64,000 nucleotides of DNA, from assembly GCF_016834655.1 (NCBI RefSeq), contig NZ_JAENHP010000014.1:62001-126000 (forward strand). Direction: 5' to 3'. Numbering within the stretch: the stretch's first letter is position 1; every line of letters begins with the position of its first letter. The notes below the pieces were generated by a model, which was not told the DNA's origin, did no database searches, and saw only the letters and a program-made list of their open reading frames with translations. Below, piece after piece: positions 33,620-43,220 of the stretch. The stretch comes from Paractinoplanes ovalisporus. Its GTDB lineage: Bacteria > Actinomycetota > Actinomycetes > Mycobacteriales > Micromonosporaceae. Both the position numbers and the translations under genes were made by a program.

Positions 33620-35889
33620 TGCATCCCGTTGCCGATCCGCAGGCCGTGGTCCGGGGCGACCGCTACCGCATCACCGTGCTGACCGACGGGCTGGTCCGCC
33701 TCGAGTACGCCGAGGACGGCGTCTTCGAGGACCGCGCGTCCACCTTCGCCGTCAACCGGCGGCTGCCCGTGCCCGAGTTCCGGGTGCTCGACGGCGACCA
33801 CGAGATCGAGGTGGTCACGTCACGCTTCCGGCTCACGTACGACCGGGGGCCGTTCACCACGAGCGGGCTGAGCCTGGCGGTGGGCGGCGGGATCAGCACC
33901 TACCACTCGGTCTGGCGCTATGGCGAGACGCCGGACGACCTCGGGGGCACGGCCCGCACCCTGGACAACGCGGACGGGGCGATCCCGCTCGAACCGGGCG
34001 TCGTCTCGCGGTGGGGCTTCGCGGTCGTCGACGACTCGCGCTCGTTCCTGTTCGACGGCGAGGGCTGGGTCAGCGCCGACAACATCCACCGCGTCGACCT
34101 GTACGTGTTCGCCTACGGCCACGACTACACCGAGGCGCTGAAGGCGTTCTACGCCGTCTCCGGGCCGCAGCCGGCGGTGCCGCGGTGGGCGCTGGGCAAC
34201 TGGTGGAGCCGGTTCCACGCGTACACCGACGAGTCGTACCTGGCCCTGCTCGACCGGTTCCGCGACGAGGGGCTGCCGTTCTCGGTCGGCGTCCTCGACA
34301 TGGACTGGCACCTGACCGACGTGGACCCCCGCTACGGCAGCGGCTGGACCGGCTACACCTGGAACCGTTCGTTGTTCGCGGATCCGCCCCAGTTCCTGAA
34401 GCAGGTGCACGACCGCGGGCTGCGGGTGACGCTCAACGTGCACCCGGCCGACGGGGTCCGCGCCTACGAGGACGCCTACCCGGCGATGGCGGCCGCGCTC
34501 GGCCGTGACCCCGCCGGCGAGGAGCCGATCGCGTTCGACGTCACCGACCGGCGCTTCCTGACCGCGTACTTCGAGGTTCTGCACCGGGGTCTGGAGGCCG
34601 ACGGCGTCGACTTCTGGTGGCTGGACTGGCAGTCCGGGCCGCACTCGCGGGTGGCCGGCATCGACCCGCTGTGGATGCTCAACCACTTCCACTTCATCGA
34701 CAACGGGGCGATGACCTTCTCCCGGTACGCCGGGCCGGGCAGTCACCGCTATCCCGTGGGGTTCTCCGGCGACGCCGTCATCTCGTGGGCGTCGCTCGCC
34801 TTCCAGCCCCGGTTCACGGCGACGGCGGCCAACATCGGCTACGGCTGGTGGAGTCACGACATCGGCGGGCACCTCAACGGCGTCCGCGACGACGAGCTGG
34901 CCACGCGGTGGGTGCAGTTCGGCTGTTTCTCGCCGATCCTGCGGCTGCACTCGACCCGGCACCCGTTCATCCACAAGGAGCCGTGGTCGTTCCCGGCCCC
35001 GGCCCGCGAGGCGATGACGGCGTTCCTGCGGCTGCGGCACCGGCTCGTGCCCTACCTGCACACCATGAACCGCCGCGCGGATCTGCCCTTGGTGCTGCCG
35101 ATGTATTACCGCGCGCCCTCCTTCGACGGCGCCTACGAGGTGCCGAACCAGTATCAGTTCGGGTCGGAGCTGGTGGTCGCCGCCATCACGTCACCGGCGG
35201 ATTCCCGTACGGGATTGGCCCGGGTCAAAGCGTGGCTGCCCGAGGGCACGTGGGTCGACGTGCTGACCGACCTGGTCTACGACGGCGACCGCACCATGTA
35301 TCTGCACCGCGACCTCACCACCATTCCGGTGCTGGCGGCCTCGGGGGCGATCGTCCCGCTGGACGCGGACGCCGTGCCGGGCAACGACCCGGTCGAACCG
35401 GCCCACCTGGAGATTCTGGTCGTGGCGGGCGCCGACGGATCGTTCGACCTGATCGAGGACTCCGGGGTGACCCCGCTGCGCTGGGACCAGGAGGCCGGCT
35501 CGCTGACCGCCGGGCCCGGACCCCGCGCCCGCACCTGGACATCCACCTTTCCGGCACTCACCGGCGTCGATCCGGTGGCGACCGTGGACGACCTGCCAGT
35601 CCCGGCCGAGATTCACCGTGGTGAAACTCGAACATCCATTACAGTCCGAGACGTGCCTGCTACGGCCACGTTACGGATCGACGTCGGCGCCCGTCCCCGC
35701 CTGCGCCGCAACGACGTGACCGCGCTGATCTTCGCCCGGCTCGACCGGGCGCAGATCGCCTATTCGCTGAAGACCAGGGTGCTCGCGGCCGTCGAGTCCG
35801 GCCGGCCGCTGACCGTTCTGCAGGCCCTGGACCTCGACCACGAACTGTTCACCGCCCTCGGCGAGATCCTGCTCTCCCAGGAGGATTGA
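33619..35889 (+). CDS. GH31 alpha-glucosidase
   Basis: The protein has 756 residues and no signal peptide, so it acts in the cytoplasm on imported oligosaccharides. The GH31 barrel is clear: VGVLDMDWHLTDVD, nucleophile in FWWLDWQSG (Asp336) and acid/base in FSGDAV (Asp385), with ILRLHSTRHPF after it. The C-terminal 70 residues (RLRRNDVTALIFARLDRAQI, then TRVLAAVESGRPL) form an extra helical piece outside the enzyme. Codon 685 is a TTA, rare in this DNA, so translation may depend on a bldA-type tRNA. Confidence 0.93.
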   Translation: MHPVADPQAVVRGDRYRITVLTDGLVRLEYAEDGVFEDRASTFAVNRRLPVPEFRVLDGDHEIEVVTSRFRLTYDRGPFTTSGLSLAVGGGISTYHSVWRYGETPDDLGGTARTLDNADGAIPLEPGVVSRWGFAVVDDSRSFLFDGEGWVSADNIHRVDLYVFAYGHDYTEALKAFYAVSGPQPAVPRWALGNWWSRFHAYTDESYLALLDRFRDEGLPFSVGVLDMDWHLTDVDPRYGSGWTGYTWNRSLFADPPQFLKQVHDRGLRVTLNVHPADGVRAYEDAYPAMAAALGRDPAGEEPIAFDVTDRRFLTAYFEVLHRGLEADGVDFWWLDWQSGPHSRVAGIDPLWMLNHFHFIDNGAMTFSRYAGPGSHRYPVGFSGDAVISWASLAFQPRFTATAANIGYGWWSHDIGGHLNGVRDDELATRWVQFGCFSPILRLHSTRHPFIHKEPWSFPAPAREAMTAFLRLRHRLVPYLHTMNRRADLPLVLPMYYRAPSFDGAYEVPNQYQFGSELVVAAITSPADSRTGLARVKAWLPEGTWVDVLTDLVYDGDRTMYLHRDLTTIPVLAASGAIVPLDADAVPGNDPVEPAHLEILVVAGADGSFDLIEDSGVTPLRWDQEAGSLTAGPGPRARTWTSTFPALTGVDPVATVDDLPVPAEIHRGETRTSITVRDVPATATLRIDVGARPRLRRNDVTALIFARLDRAQIAYSLKTRVLAAVESGRPLTVLQALDLDHELFTALGEILLSQED

Positions 35890-38618
35890 TGCGTCTCCGT
35901 CTTGCTGCGATTCTGTCCGCGGTGCTGGCCGCCGGTTTCCTCAGCGCGCCCGCCGCCGCCTCGGGAGGCGGCCTGTCCGGTCGCCACTCCCTGCGCACCC
36001 CGGTCACCGACGAGAACTTCTACTTCGTCATGGCCGACCGTTTCGACAACGGCAGCACCGCCAACGACCAGGGTGGCCTCGGCCGCGACCCGCTCGTGTC
36101 GGGCTTCGACCCCACGAAGAAGGGCTTCTACAACGGCGGCGACCTGGCCGGGCTGCTGCGCCGTATCGACTACATCAAGGGTCTGGGCACCACCTCGATC
36201 TGGCTGACGCCCAGCTTCAAGAACAAGGCCGTGCAGCTCGAGGACGGGCCGTCGGCCGGCTACCACGGCTACTGGATCACCGACTTCACCCAGATCGACC
36301 CCCACCTGGGCACCAACGCCGAGCTCAAGACGCTGATCGACGCCGCCCACCAGCGGGGCATGAAGGTCTACTTCGACATCATCACCAACCACACGGCCGA
36401 CGTCATCGGCTACGAGTCGGGCGCGCGCCAGCCGTACGTGTCCAAGGACGTCGCGCCGTACCGCACCGCGGCCGGGAAGCCGTTCGACGATCGCGACTAC
36501 GCCGGTTCCTCTTCCTTCCCGGCGCTCGATCCAGCGACCTCTTTCCCGTACAAGCCGGTGCTCGACGCGGCCGAGAAGAACCTCAAGGTTCCGGCCTGGC
36601 TCAACGACACCTCGCTCTACCACAACCGGGGCGACACGACGTTCGTCGGTGAGAACTCGCTCTACGGCGACTTCTTCGGCCTCGACGACCTGTTCACCGA
36701 ACACCCGCGCGTCGTCAACGGCATGATCGACGTCTACGAGAAGTGGATCGCCGACTTCGGCGTCGACGGCTTCCGGATCGACACCATGAAACACGTCAAC
36801 GACGAGTTCTGGCAGAAGTTCGGTCCCGAGGTGCTGTCGTTCGCCCGCAAGCACGGCAAGCCCGAGTTCTTCATGTTCGGCGAGGTCTTCGACACCTCGA
36901 AGAGCTTCACCTCGCAGTTCACCACCCGCGACAAGATGCAGGCCGTGCTCGACTTCCCGTTCCAGGACGCCGCCCGCAACTACGCCTCGAAGGGGCAGCC
37001 CGCCGCCGCGCTGGGCCAGTTCTTCGCCGGCGACGACTGGTACACCGACGCCGACTCGAACGTCTACCAGCTGCCCACGTTCCTCGGTAACCACGACATG
37101 GGCCGTATCGGCAGCTTCGTGAAGGCCGACAACCCCGCCGCCCCCGACACCGAGCTGCTGGCCCGCGACCGCCTGGCCCACGAGCTGATGTACTTCTCGC
37201 GCGGCAACCCGGTCGTCTACTACGGCGACGAGCAGGGCTTCACCGGCCCCGGCGGCGACCAGGACGCCCGTCAGACCATGTTCGCCAGCCGGGTGCCCGA
37301 ATACCTGGACGACGACCTGCTGGGCACCACGGCCACCCACGCCACGGACAACTTCGTCCCGGCCCATCCCCTGTACGCGAGCATCGCCGGCCTGGCCAAG
37401 CTGACCGCGAAGTACCCGACGTTGCGCGACGGCGCCCACCAGCACCGGTACGCCGACTCCGGGGCCGGGATCTACGCGTTCTCCCGCACCGACCAGCGCG
37501 AGTTCGTGGTCGCGCTGAACAACAGCACGTCGGCTCGGACGGCCGCGGTCCCGACCTACCTTGCCCGGGGCAAGTTCCAGCGGGTGTACGGCACGGGTCC
37601 GGCCACGGCCACATCGGCCGCCGACCGCACGCTGACGGTCACCGTGCCGCCGCTGTCCACGGTCGTGTACGCCTCCGAGGGCCGGATCCCGCGCTCCCAG
37701 GCCGCTCCCGCGGTGTCCCTCAGCGCACCGGCGCCCTCCACCGAGTCCCGCAGCCGCATGAAGGTGTCGGCCACGGTCGGAGGCTCCTCGTTCGCCGAGG
37801 TCACGTTCCACGCCCGTACGGGCCGGGGTGGCTGGACGCCGATCGGCACCGACGACAACGCGCCCTACCAGGTCTTCCACGATGTCACCGGCCTGCGGGC
37901 GGGAACGCCGGTGGAGTATCGCGCGGTGGTCCTCGACAACGCCGGCCACACGTCCACCAGCGATGCCCGCTCGGCCCAGGTCCCGGCGCCGCTCCTGACC
38001 ATCGAGGCACCCGCCGAGAACGCCAACGTGCGGGGCAGGGTCGAGGTCCGCGCGGTGGCCGACCCCGAACGGGCCACCCACGTGGTCCGCTTCGAGCGCA
38101 GCATCGCCGACGGCCCGTGGACCACCATCGGCCGCGACGACTCCTCCCCCGCGTACACGGTCTTCGACGACCTGGCCCCGCTGAACCTGGCGGCCGGAAC
38201 CCGGATCCGCTACCAGGCGGTGCTGGCCGACCCCGCGGTGACCAGCGCGGTCCGCACGGTCCGCTACGCCGGCCCGCCGCTCACAACGGCCACCGTGAAC
38301 TACTACCGCCCGGCCGGCGACTACACCGACTGGGGTCTGCACCTGTGGGGCGAGGCGGTGGATCCGGCCGTGCTGGCCCAGATCGCCTGGGACAAGCCGT
38401 GGCCCGCAACGAGAATCGAGGGCGGCTGGGCCACGTACGAAATCCCGCTGGTCGACGACACCAAGCCGGTCAACTTCATCATGCACCTGCCCAACGGAGA
38501 CGCCGTCCCGTCCACCCGCGAGCCCGGCGGTGACCGCGCCTTCACCCCGATCGACAGTCCCCAGATCTGGCTCAAGCAGGGCGATCCGGCGGTCTACACC
38601 ACGGCCCCGCCCGTCTGA
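35889..38618 (+). CDS. Secreted GH13 alpha-amylase/pullulanase-type enzyme with C-terminal starch-binding domain
   Basis: The protein has 909 residues from ATG 35889 (TGATG overlap). Residues 1-26 are a signal peptide. The GH13 barrel follows with GFRIDTMKHVND (nucleophile Asp298), FMFGEVFD (acid Glu332) and LGNHDMGR (Asp403). After a beta domain come two immunoglobulin-like modules (VSLSAPAPSTES region and LLTIEAPAENANVRGR region). The last 110 residues form a pullulanase-associated/CBM41-like module (TVNYYRPAGDYTDWGLHLWG). It breaks starch outside the cell into products for the transporter encoded before it. Confidence 0.94.
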   Translation: MRLRLAAILSAVLAAGFLSAPAAASGGGLSGRHSLRTPVTDENFYFVMADRFDNGSTANDQGGLGRDPLVSGFDPTKKGFYNGGDLAGLLRRIDYIKGLGTTSIWLTPSFKNKAVQLEDGPSAGYHGYWITDFTQIDPHLGTNAELKTLIDAAHQRGMKVYFDIITNHTADVIGYESGARQPYVSKDVAPYRTAAGKPFDDRDYAGSSSFPALDPATSFPYKPVLDAAEKNLKVPAWLNDTSLYHNRGDTTFVGENSLYGDFFGLDDLFTEHPRVVNGMIDVYEKWIADFGVDGFRIDTMKHVNDEFWQKFGPEVLSFARKHGKPEFFMFGEVFDTSKSFTSQFTTRDKMQAVLDFPFQDAARNYASKGQPAAALGQFFAGDDWYTDADSNVYQLPTFLGNHDMGRIGSFVKADNPAAPDTELLARDRLAHELMYFSRGNPVVYYGDEQGFTGPGGDQDARQTMFASRVPEYLDDDLLGTTATHATDNFVPAHPLYASIAGLAKLTAKYPTLRDGAHQHRYADSGAGIYAFSRTDQREFVVALNNSTSARTAAVPTYLARGKFQRVYGTGPATATSAADRTLTVTVPPLSTVVYASEGRIPRSQAAPAVSLSAPAPSTESRSRMKVSATVGGSSFAEVTFHARTGRGGWTPIGTDDNAPYQVFHDVTGLRAGTPVEYRAVVLDNAGHTSTSDARSAQVPAPLLTIEAPAENANVRGRVEVRAVADPERATHVVRFERSIADGPWTTIGRDDSSPAYTVFDDLAPLNLAAGTRIRYQAVLADPAVTSAVRTVRYAGPPLTTATVNYYRPAGDYTDWGLHLWGEAVDPAVLAQIAWDKPWPATRIEGGWATYEIPLVDDTKPVNFIMHLPNGDAVPSTREPGGDRAFTPIDSPQIWLKQGDPAVYTTAPPV

Positions 38619-38624
38619 CGCCCC

Positions 38625-39959
38625 CTACCGCACATCCAACTGACGCCGGATGACCCGTTCAGCCGCCGCCGCCCCGGTCGGCTGCTGAACGGTGTTCATG
38701 TCGTCGTTGGAGTCGACGATGACGGCGATCCGGTCGGTCCCGGCCACGATCATCTCGAACACCTTGCGCGGTTTGACCTCGCGCTGCTGCCCGTATTCGT
38801 CGGTCAGCACGAGCACGCTGCCCGCGGTGGCGTCCAACGGCTGACGCATACGGATCCCGGTGATATCCGAATATCGGAAATCGAACGAGTCGACGTCCGA
38901 GACGATGCACCGGACGAAGTCCCACTCGCAGGAATAGGCGAACATCCGGCGCTCGGTGAGAAGCAGCACGACAATCTTGTACCGGGAGAACCGCTGGACC
39001 CGGTCCTGGCCGACGGCCCGCTGCGATGGCGAGGCCGGGCCGATCACCATCTGCGGCTCGCACAGCAGGTCGCTCTGCGGGCGGCCGAGGTTGCGCAGCG
39101 CGACGTCCAGCAACGCGAACTTGTCGAGCTGAAGCCACCGCTCCATCTGCGCGTCGGTCGGGCGCGGCTCACTGGCCTCGACCGCCCGCCGGTAGGCCGA
39201 GGAGGCGTTGAAATAGCCGATGGCGCCCTTGGCCCCCACGACCACGCCGCCGATGCCGAGCAGCACAGCCGGGCAGGACAGGAGCACGTAATCCGACGAC
39301 GACAGCGCCACGATCATCAGGATGAGCGCCAGCAGCGCGCCCCCGCCGCCCAGAACCATCATCACCTGGAAGCCGGCCAGGGCCGGGGGCACGGGATAAG
39401 GCAGGAAGTACTTGTGGACGTTCGGCTTGCGCTCGGCGGTGCTGCGCTGCGCCGCGTCCAGCAGCGCGGTCCAGATCGGGTCCTGCTGCGACTCGAGAAA
39501 CGGGCTGATCTCCGGCATGTGGGCCGGGTCGATCGTCGCCGTCGACGCCCGCTCGCGCAGGGAGCCGACCGACGGTTCCGGCCCGCCGGCGTGGCCGTAG
39601 AAGTCGGCCTTCACGGCGGCCCACAGCGCGTACGCGTGCCCGCAATTCGGGTTGAGCCGCACGGCCGCGTCGAGCTGCTGCTCGACCCGGTTCATCAGCT
39701 CCTGCGGGCTGCGCTGATGCCGGCTCGGCCGCTCGCCGGCCAGCAGGGCCAGGGCCAGGTAGTAGTGCGCGTCGGCCTGATCGACGCCACGGCCGATCGC
39801 GCCCTCGAGGTTCTTGCGGGCCTCGTCGTAGAGCCGCTCCCGGACCGACCGGATGCCGTTGGCCAGCATGTGCTGGGGCGATTCGACCCCGGTGAAGACG
39901 TTGTCGGCGTTGTACTGATTGCCGGCCACGGTCTGCCCACGCAGATCCCACTGGCTCAT
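38625..39959 (-). CDS. Membrane protein with N-terminal Gln/Asn motif, TPR-like part and PH-like tail
   Basis: The protein has 444 residues from ATG 39959, which overlaps the upstream stop (TGATG); an in-frame start further up exists but would lie inside that gene. Residues about 6-22 are RGQTVAGNQYNADNVF, matching the start of the upstream protein. Residues 30-120 look like TPR helices (GAIGRGVDQADAHYYLALAL, AAVRLNPNCGHAYALWA). Two TM segments lie at about 195-250, and a C-terminal bacterial-PH-like beta domain follows. I do not know its function. The shared motif suggests it receives or passes on a signal through the small neighbour. Confidence 0.8.
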   Translation of the reverse strand: MSQWDLRGQTVAGNQYNADNVFTGVESPQHMLANGIRSVRERLYDEARKNLEGAIGRGVDQADAHYYLALALLAGERPSRHQRSPQELMNRVEQQLDAAVRLNPNCGHAYALWAAVKADFYGHAGGPEPSVGSLRERASTATIDPAHMPEISPFLESQQDPIWTALLDAAQRSTAERKPNVHKYFLPYPVPPALAGFQVMMVLGGGGALLALILMIVALSSSDYVLLSCPAVLLGIGGVVVGAKGAIGYFNASSAYRRAVEASEPRPTDAQMERWLQLDKFALLDVALRNLGRPQSDLLCEPQMVIGPASPSQRAVGQDRVQRFSRYKIVVLLLTERRMFAYSCEWDFVRCIVSDVDSFDFRYSDITGIRMRQPLDATAGSVLVLTDEYGQQREVKPRKVFEMIVAGTDRIAVIVDSNDDMNTVQQPTGAAAAERVIRRQLDVR

Positions 39960-40327
39960 CAGGCGCTCCCGGCGAGATTGCCCCACACCGACGTCAGCGT
40001 TCCGGCGATCGCGGCCATCGGCGCCGCCGCCTGCAGGATCCGGACCGCGCGTTCCACCCGGGTCGCCGCCCCGCCGGTGTTCCCGCTGCGCGCCTCGTTC
40101 GCCGCCGCGCCGAGCTCACCGGCCGCACGGTCGGCGTCGGCCCGGCCCACCAGGCCGTTCTCCGCGGCCCGGCGCAGAACCGCGAGCACGGCCTCGATGT
40201 CCCGCGCGCTCTCCTCGCGATTCCCGGGGCCGGACGCAACGCCGAGATCGGCTCCTCGAAGATCGACGGAATCGGCATTGACCTGATTCCCGTGGACGTT
40301 CTGTCCCTCTTGATAGAAAGTTGCCAC
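39959..40327 (-). CDS. Small helical protein with N-terminal Gln/Asn motif
   Basis: The protein has 122 residues from GTG 40327. Residues 6-21 are QEGQNVHGNQVNADSV, aligned without gaps to the motif of the following protein (G-Q-x-V-x-G-N-Q-x-N-A-D-x-V). The rest is helical, Ala-rich and ends in a hydrophobic stretch (ILQAAAPMAAIAGTLTSVWG). A TAGGAC -10 six bases before the GTG makes it leaderless. Short motifs shared between neighbours are a mark of bacterial amyloid signalling pairs; the role here is inferred. Confidence 0.75.
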   Translation of the reverse strand: MATFYQEGQNVHGNQVNADSVDLRGADLGVASGPGNREESARDIEAVLAVLRRAAENGLVGRADADRAAGELGAAANEARSGNTGGAATRVERAVRILQAAAPMAAIAGTLTSVWGNLAGSA

Positions 40328-40652
40328 AACCCTGTCCTATGTGTCTGCCCGATGATGTCGCCTGGCCGGGCAAAGCTATAGCGGGCCGGAATGCGGTTCA
40401 ATTCTGCGGCGCGGAAATACGTCGGAGGGGCGATGACGGCCGTCATCGTCTTTCGGGCCGGTAATGACCACCCATTGTCGAGATCGTCATTCTTTTCCGC
40501 CGACCCCGTTCCGCCTGACTCCTTCGTTCGCGGCTTTCGCGATGCGCCGGCCCACGACTACCCGCCGGCCGCCCAGGAGCGGTAACGCCCGCGGCGAACG
40601 GGCCGGCCGGTCGGCGCCGCCCTGAGCGGAGCCGTTGCCGGCTGAGCGGTGG
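40328..40652. other. Intergenic region with a possible 50-residue gene
   Basis: TAGGAC (40334-40339, minus) is the -10 for the small motif protein. On the plus strand GGAGGGG (40424-40430) precedes an ATG at 40433 and a 50-codon frame to 40585 with no recognisable domain. GATGACGGCCGTCATC (40432-40447) is a perfect 16-base palindrome at its start. I see nothing else. Confidence 0.35.
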
Positions 40653-41504
40653 TCAGCGCACCTGCTTGGCGCTGAACTGCATGCGTGGGTGGGCGTAATA
40701 CTCCTGCGACTCGACCAGCTGCAGCTCGCGTTCGCCCGACTTGTAGGTCGTCTCGATCAGGTCGAAGACGCTGGACGCCGTACGCTCCAGGGCCACCGCG
40801 GCGTTCCTCGTGCCGACGTAGTGCACGGTGAACAGGGCCGCCGTGACGTCGCCGGAACCGTTGGCCTTGAAGGGCAGGTGCGGGGTGGTCACGAGCCAGG
40901 CGCCGGCGCTGTCGACGGCCAGCATCTCGATCGTGCCCTCCTCGCGGTCGGGCCGCTCCACGCTGGTGACCAGCACGGTCGACGGGCCCATGGCGCGGGC
41001 GAGGTCGACCGAGGCCAGCGTCGACTCGATGCTCGCCGGCTCGGTTCCGGTCAGGAAGCCCAGTTCGAACTGGTTGGGCGTGATGATGTCGGCCACCGGC
41101 ACCACCCGGTCGCGCAGCAGCACGGGGATCTCGGGCGCGACGAAACATCCGGACTTGGCGTTGCCCATCACGGGGTCGCAGGCATAGACCGCCGCCGGGT
41201 TGGCTGCCTTCACCCGCCGTACGGCGTCAATGATGACGTCACCGATGCCCACCCCGCCCTGATAGCCGGAGAGCACGGCGTCGATCTGCGGGAACACGCC
41301 GCGCTCCTCCACGCCGAGCAGAACCTCGGCGACGTCGGCCGGAGCGATGAGCGGCCCCCGCCAGGCGCCGTAACCGGTGTGGTTGGAGAAGTTCACGGTG
41401 TGGACCGGGACGACCTCGACACCGATGCGCTGGAGCGGGAACACGGCCGCGGAGTTGCCGACATGACCGTGGGCGACCGCCGACTGGATGGACAGAACCT
41501 TCAT
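40653..41504 (-). CDS. pdxY: Pyridoxal kinase
   Basis: The protein has 283 residues, the usual PdxY length. MKVLSIQSAVAHGHVGNSAA opens the ribokinase-like fold; FSNHTGYGAWRG, DPVMGNAKSGCFV, ITPNQFELGFLTG and the ATP/anion site FKANGSGDVTAALF are all present. It phosphorylates pyridoxal with ATP in the vitamin B6 salvage path. It ends a minus-strand run behind the TetR gene but has its own function, and I see no sign that they are linked. Confidence 0.96.
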   Translation of the reverse strand: MKVLSIQSAVAHGHVGNSAAVFPLQRIGVEVVPVHTVNFSNHTGYGAWRGPLIAPADVAEVLLGVEERGVFPQIDAVLSGYQGGVGIGDVIIDAVRRVKAANPAAVYACDPVMGNAKSGCFVAPEIPVLLRDRVVPVADIITPNQFELGFLTGTEPASIESTLASVDLARAMGPSTVLVTSVERPDREEGTIEMLAVDSAGAWLVTTPHLPFKANGSGDVTAALFTVHYVGTRNAAVALERTASSVFDLIETTYKSGERELQLVESQEYYAHPRMQFSAKQVR

Positions 41505-41513
41505 GCCCCCAGC

Positions 41514-42050
41514 TTAGGGCCGCCGTTCCCCGGCTCGGAGGCCGTCCAGGACGAGGGCCAGGATCGGTTCCGTACGGTCCGGCGCCGCTCGCCACAGGGC
41601 GCCGGTGAGCTGCAGGAAGTCGCCGGGCTCGGCGTCGGCCCGGATGCTGCCCTCCTCCTTGCCGGCGTCGAGCAGGTGGGTGATCGCGGCGATGACCGGA
41701 CCGTAGGACCGTTCGGTGATCGACTTGTGGGCGCCCGCGCTGAGCGCGCCGCCGAGGCCGTGCTTCTTGCGCATGGCGCCCACCAGTTCGAGGGTCCACC
41801 GCCGCAGCGCCTCGACCGGCGGGTGCGCGTCGAGCAGGGCCGTCACCGCGTCGCCGAGCTTGTCGATCTCGTCCTGGTAGATGTCGAGGATCAGCGCTTC
41901 GCGGTTCGGATAGTTGCGGTAGAGGGTGCCCGGCCCGACGCCGGCCCGCTGGGCGATCTGGTTCATCGAAGTGTCGCCGTCTTCGAGGAAGGCTTCGCGG
42001 GCGGCGGCCAGAATGCGGGCGCGGTTCTCGCGGGCGTCGGACCGGACCAT
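41514..42050 (-). CDS. TetR-family transcriptional regulator
   Basis: The protein has 178 residues. The helix-turn-helix is at about 8-52 (RARILAAAREAFLEDGDTSM, IAQRAGVGPGTLYRNYPNRE). The C-terminal domain is a TetR ligand core with DAHPPVEALRRWTLELVGAM. It lies directly behind the reductase gene at 42095 and is the best candidate to bind the three GGAGA/TCTCC palindromes between the two reductase genes. Confidence 0.92.
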   Translation of the reverse strand: MVRSDARENRARILAAAREAFLEDGDTSMNQIAQRAGVGPGTLYRNYPNREALILDIYQDEIDKLGDAVTALLDAHPPVEALRRWTLELVGAMRKKHGLGGALSAGAHKSITERSYGPVIAAITHLLDAGKEEGSIRADAEPGDFLQLTGALWRAAPDRTEPILALVLDGLRAGERRP

Positions 42051-42094
42051 GCTTCCCCCTGTAATACGCGTCCCCGCAAGATATACCGGGCCGG

Positions 42095-43087
42095 TCAGGC
42101 CGATCGCCAGGCGAGGATGCTGCGCGCGGTGTCGATGACGGTCTCCGCGCCCGGGCGGGGCTGCCAGCCGAGCAGCCGCTTGGCCTTGTCGGCGCTGTGC
42201 ACGCTGCGCCGGCCGAGCGCGGGCACGATCTGCTCGAGGTTCGCATCGCTCCGGGCCGCCTGCCGCACCGCCTCGTCGGGCAGCTCGGCCGTCGGCACCT
42301 CAACGTCAAGACCGTTCTTGAGCGTACGGGCGACGTCGCTCATCCACATGAACTCGCCCGTGCCGAGGAACCTCTGCCCCGCCGCCTCCGGTGCGGTCAT
42401 GGCGGCCAGGTGCAGGTCGATGACGTCGCGCACGTCCACCACTTCGAGGCCGATCCGCGGCACGCCCGGCATCCGGCCGTCGAGAAGCCCCGCGACGATC
42501 TGCACGGATTTCAGGTTGTCCGGGCTCAGCACCGGCCCGAACACCGCTCCCGGAAGCACCGTGGTCAAAGTCGTCGTTCCCGCGTACGCGGCCATGAAGT
42601 CCCAGGCCGCCCTCTCCGCCACGATCTTGGACCGCCGGTAGGCGCCGAACGACGGGTCGTCCTCGCTCACCAGCGTCTCGTCGAAGACGCCCTCCTCGGT
42701 GTATTCAGCCGGGCTGGCGGTGTTCGCGGCCGAGGTCATCACCACCCGCTTCACGCCCGCGGCGGTGGCCGCGCGCAGAACGTTCAGCGTGCCCTCGCGG
42801 GCGGGAACGATGAAGTCGTCCGGTTCGGCGGAGTTGGCGCCGCCCAGCGGCGAGGCCGGGTGCAGGACGTAGTCGCAGCCGGCCACGGCCTCGGCCCAGC
42901 CGTCGGGGCTCGTGAGGTCGGCGATCGCGAACTCGACCCCGTCGCCGACCGCCGCGCGCACCGCCTCCTGCTTCGGCGCCGACCGCACCGTCGTACGGAC
43001 GCGGTAGCCCTGCTCCTCGAGGCGCTTGATCGCCCACCCGGCCAGGAACCCGGTGCCGCCCGTGACCAGAACCCGCTCAACGCTCAT
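42095..43087 (-). CDS. NAD(P)-dependent epimerase/dehydratase-family reductase
   Basis: The protein has 330 residues from ATG 43087. The Rossmann motif is VLVTGGTGFLAGW, the catalytic YRRSK supplies Tyr and Lys, and VDVRDVIDLHLAAM is typical of extended SDRs of the dihydroflavonol-reductase/aldehyde-reductase type. The substrate is unknown. It is a paralogue of the divergent gene at 43221, and the two are probably controlled together. Confidence 0.92.
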   Translation of the reverse strand: MSVERVLVTGGTGFLAGWAIKRLEEQGYRVRTTVRSAPKQEAVRAAVGDGVEFAIADLTSPDGWAEAVAGCDYVLHPASPLGGANSAEPDDFIVPAREGTLNVLRAATAAGVKRVVMTSAANTASPAEYTEEGVFDETLVSEDDPSFGAYRRSKIVAERAAWDFMAAYAGTTTLTTVLPGAVFGPVLSPDNLKSVQIVAGLLDGRMPGVPRIGLEVVDVRDVIDLHLAAMTAPEAAGQRFLGTGEFMWMSDVARTLKNGLDVEVPTAELPDEAVRQAARSDANLEQIVPALGRRSVHSADKAKRLLGWQPRPGAETVIDTARSILAWRSA

Positions 43088-43109
43088 CGGTCTGCCTCTC
43101 ATTCGTTCC

Positions 43110-43174
43110 GGAGATGTCTCCACTACCCTAACGGAGAAGTCTCCGGATTGCCATAGACAAGTGGAGAGCTCTCC
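43110..43174. promoter_or_regulatory. Three GGAGA-NN-TCTCC palindromes between divergent reductase genes
   Basis: GGAGATGTCTCC (43110-43121), CGGAGAAGTCTCCG (43132-43145) and GGAGAGCTCTCC (43163-43174) have centres 23 and 30 bases apart. Perfect inverted repeats of this size suit a TetR dimer, and the regulator encoded at 41514 is the obvious candidate. Confidence 0.75.
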
Positions 43175-43220
43175 GTTAATTTCGGGAGGACAGCCACGTC
43201 GAGACGTCCAGGAGGACAAG

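Noticed and set aside
38625..39986. Upstream start (39986) for the TPR/PH-like protein
   Set aside because: It would add MGQSRRERL from inside the preceding gene; ATG 39959 gives the TGATG overlap and puts the shared motif at the N-terminus.
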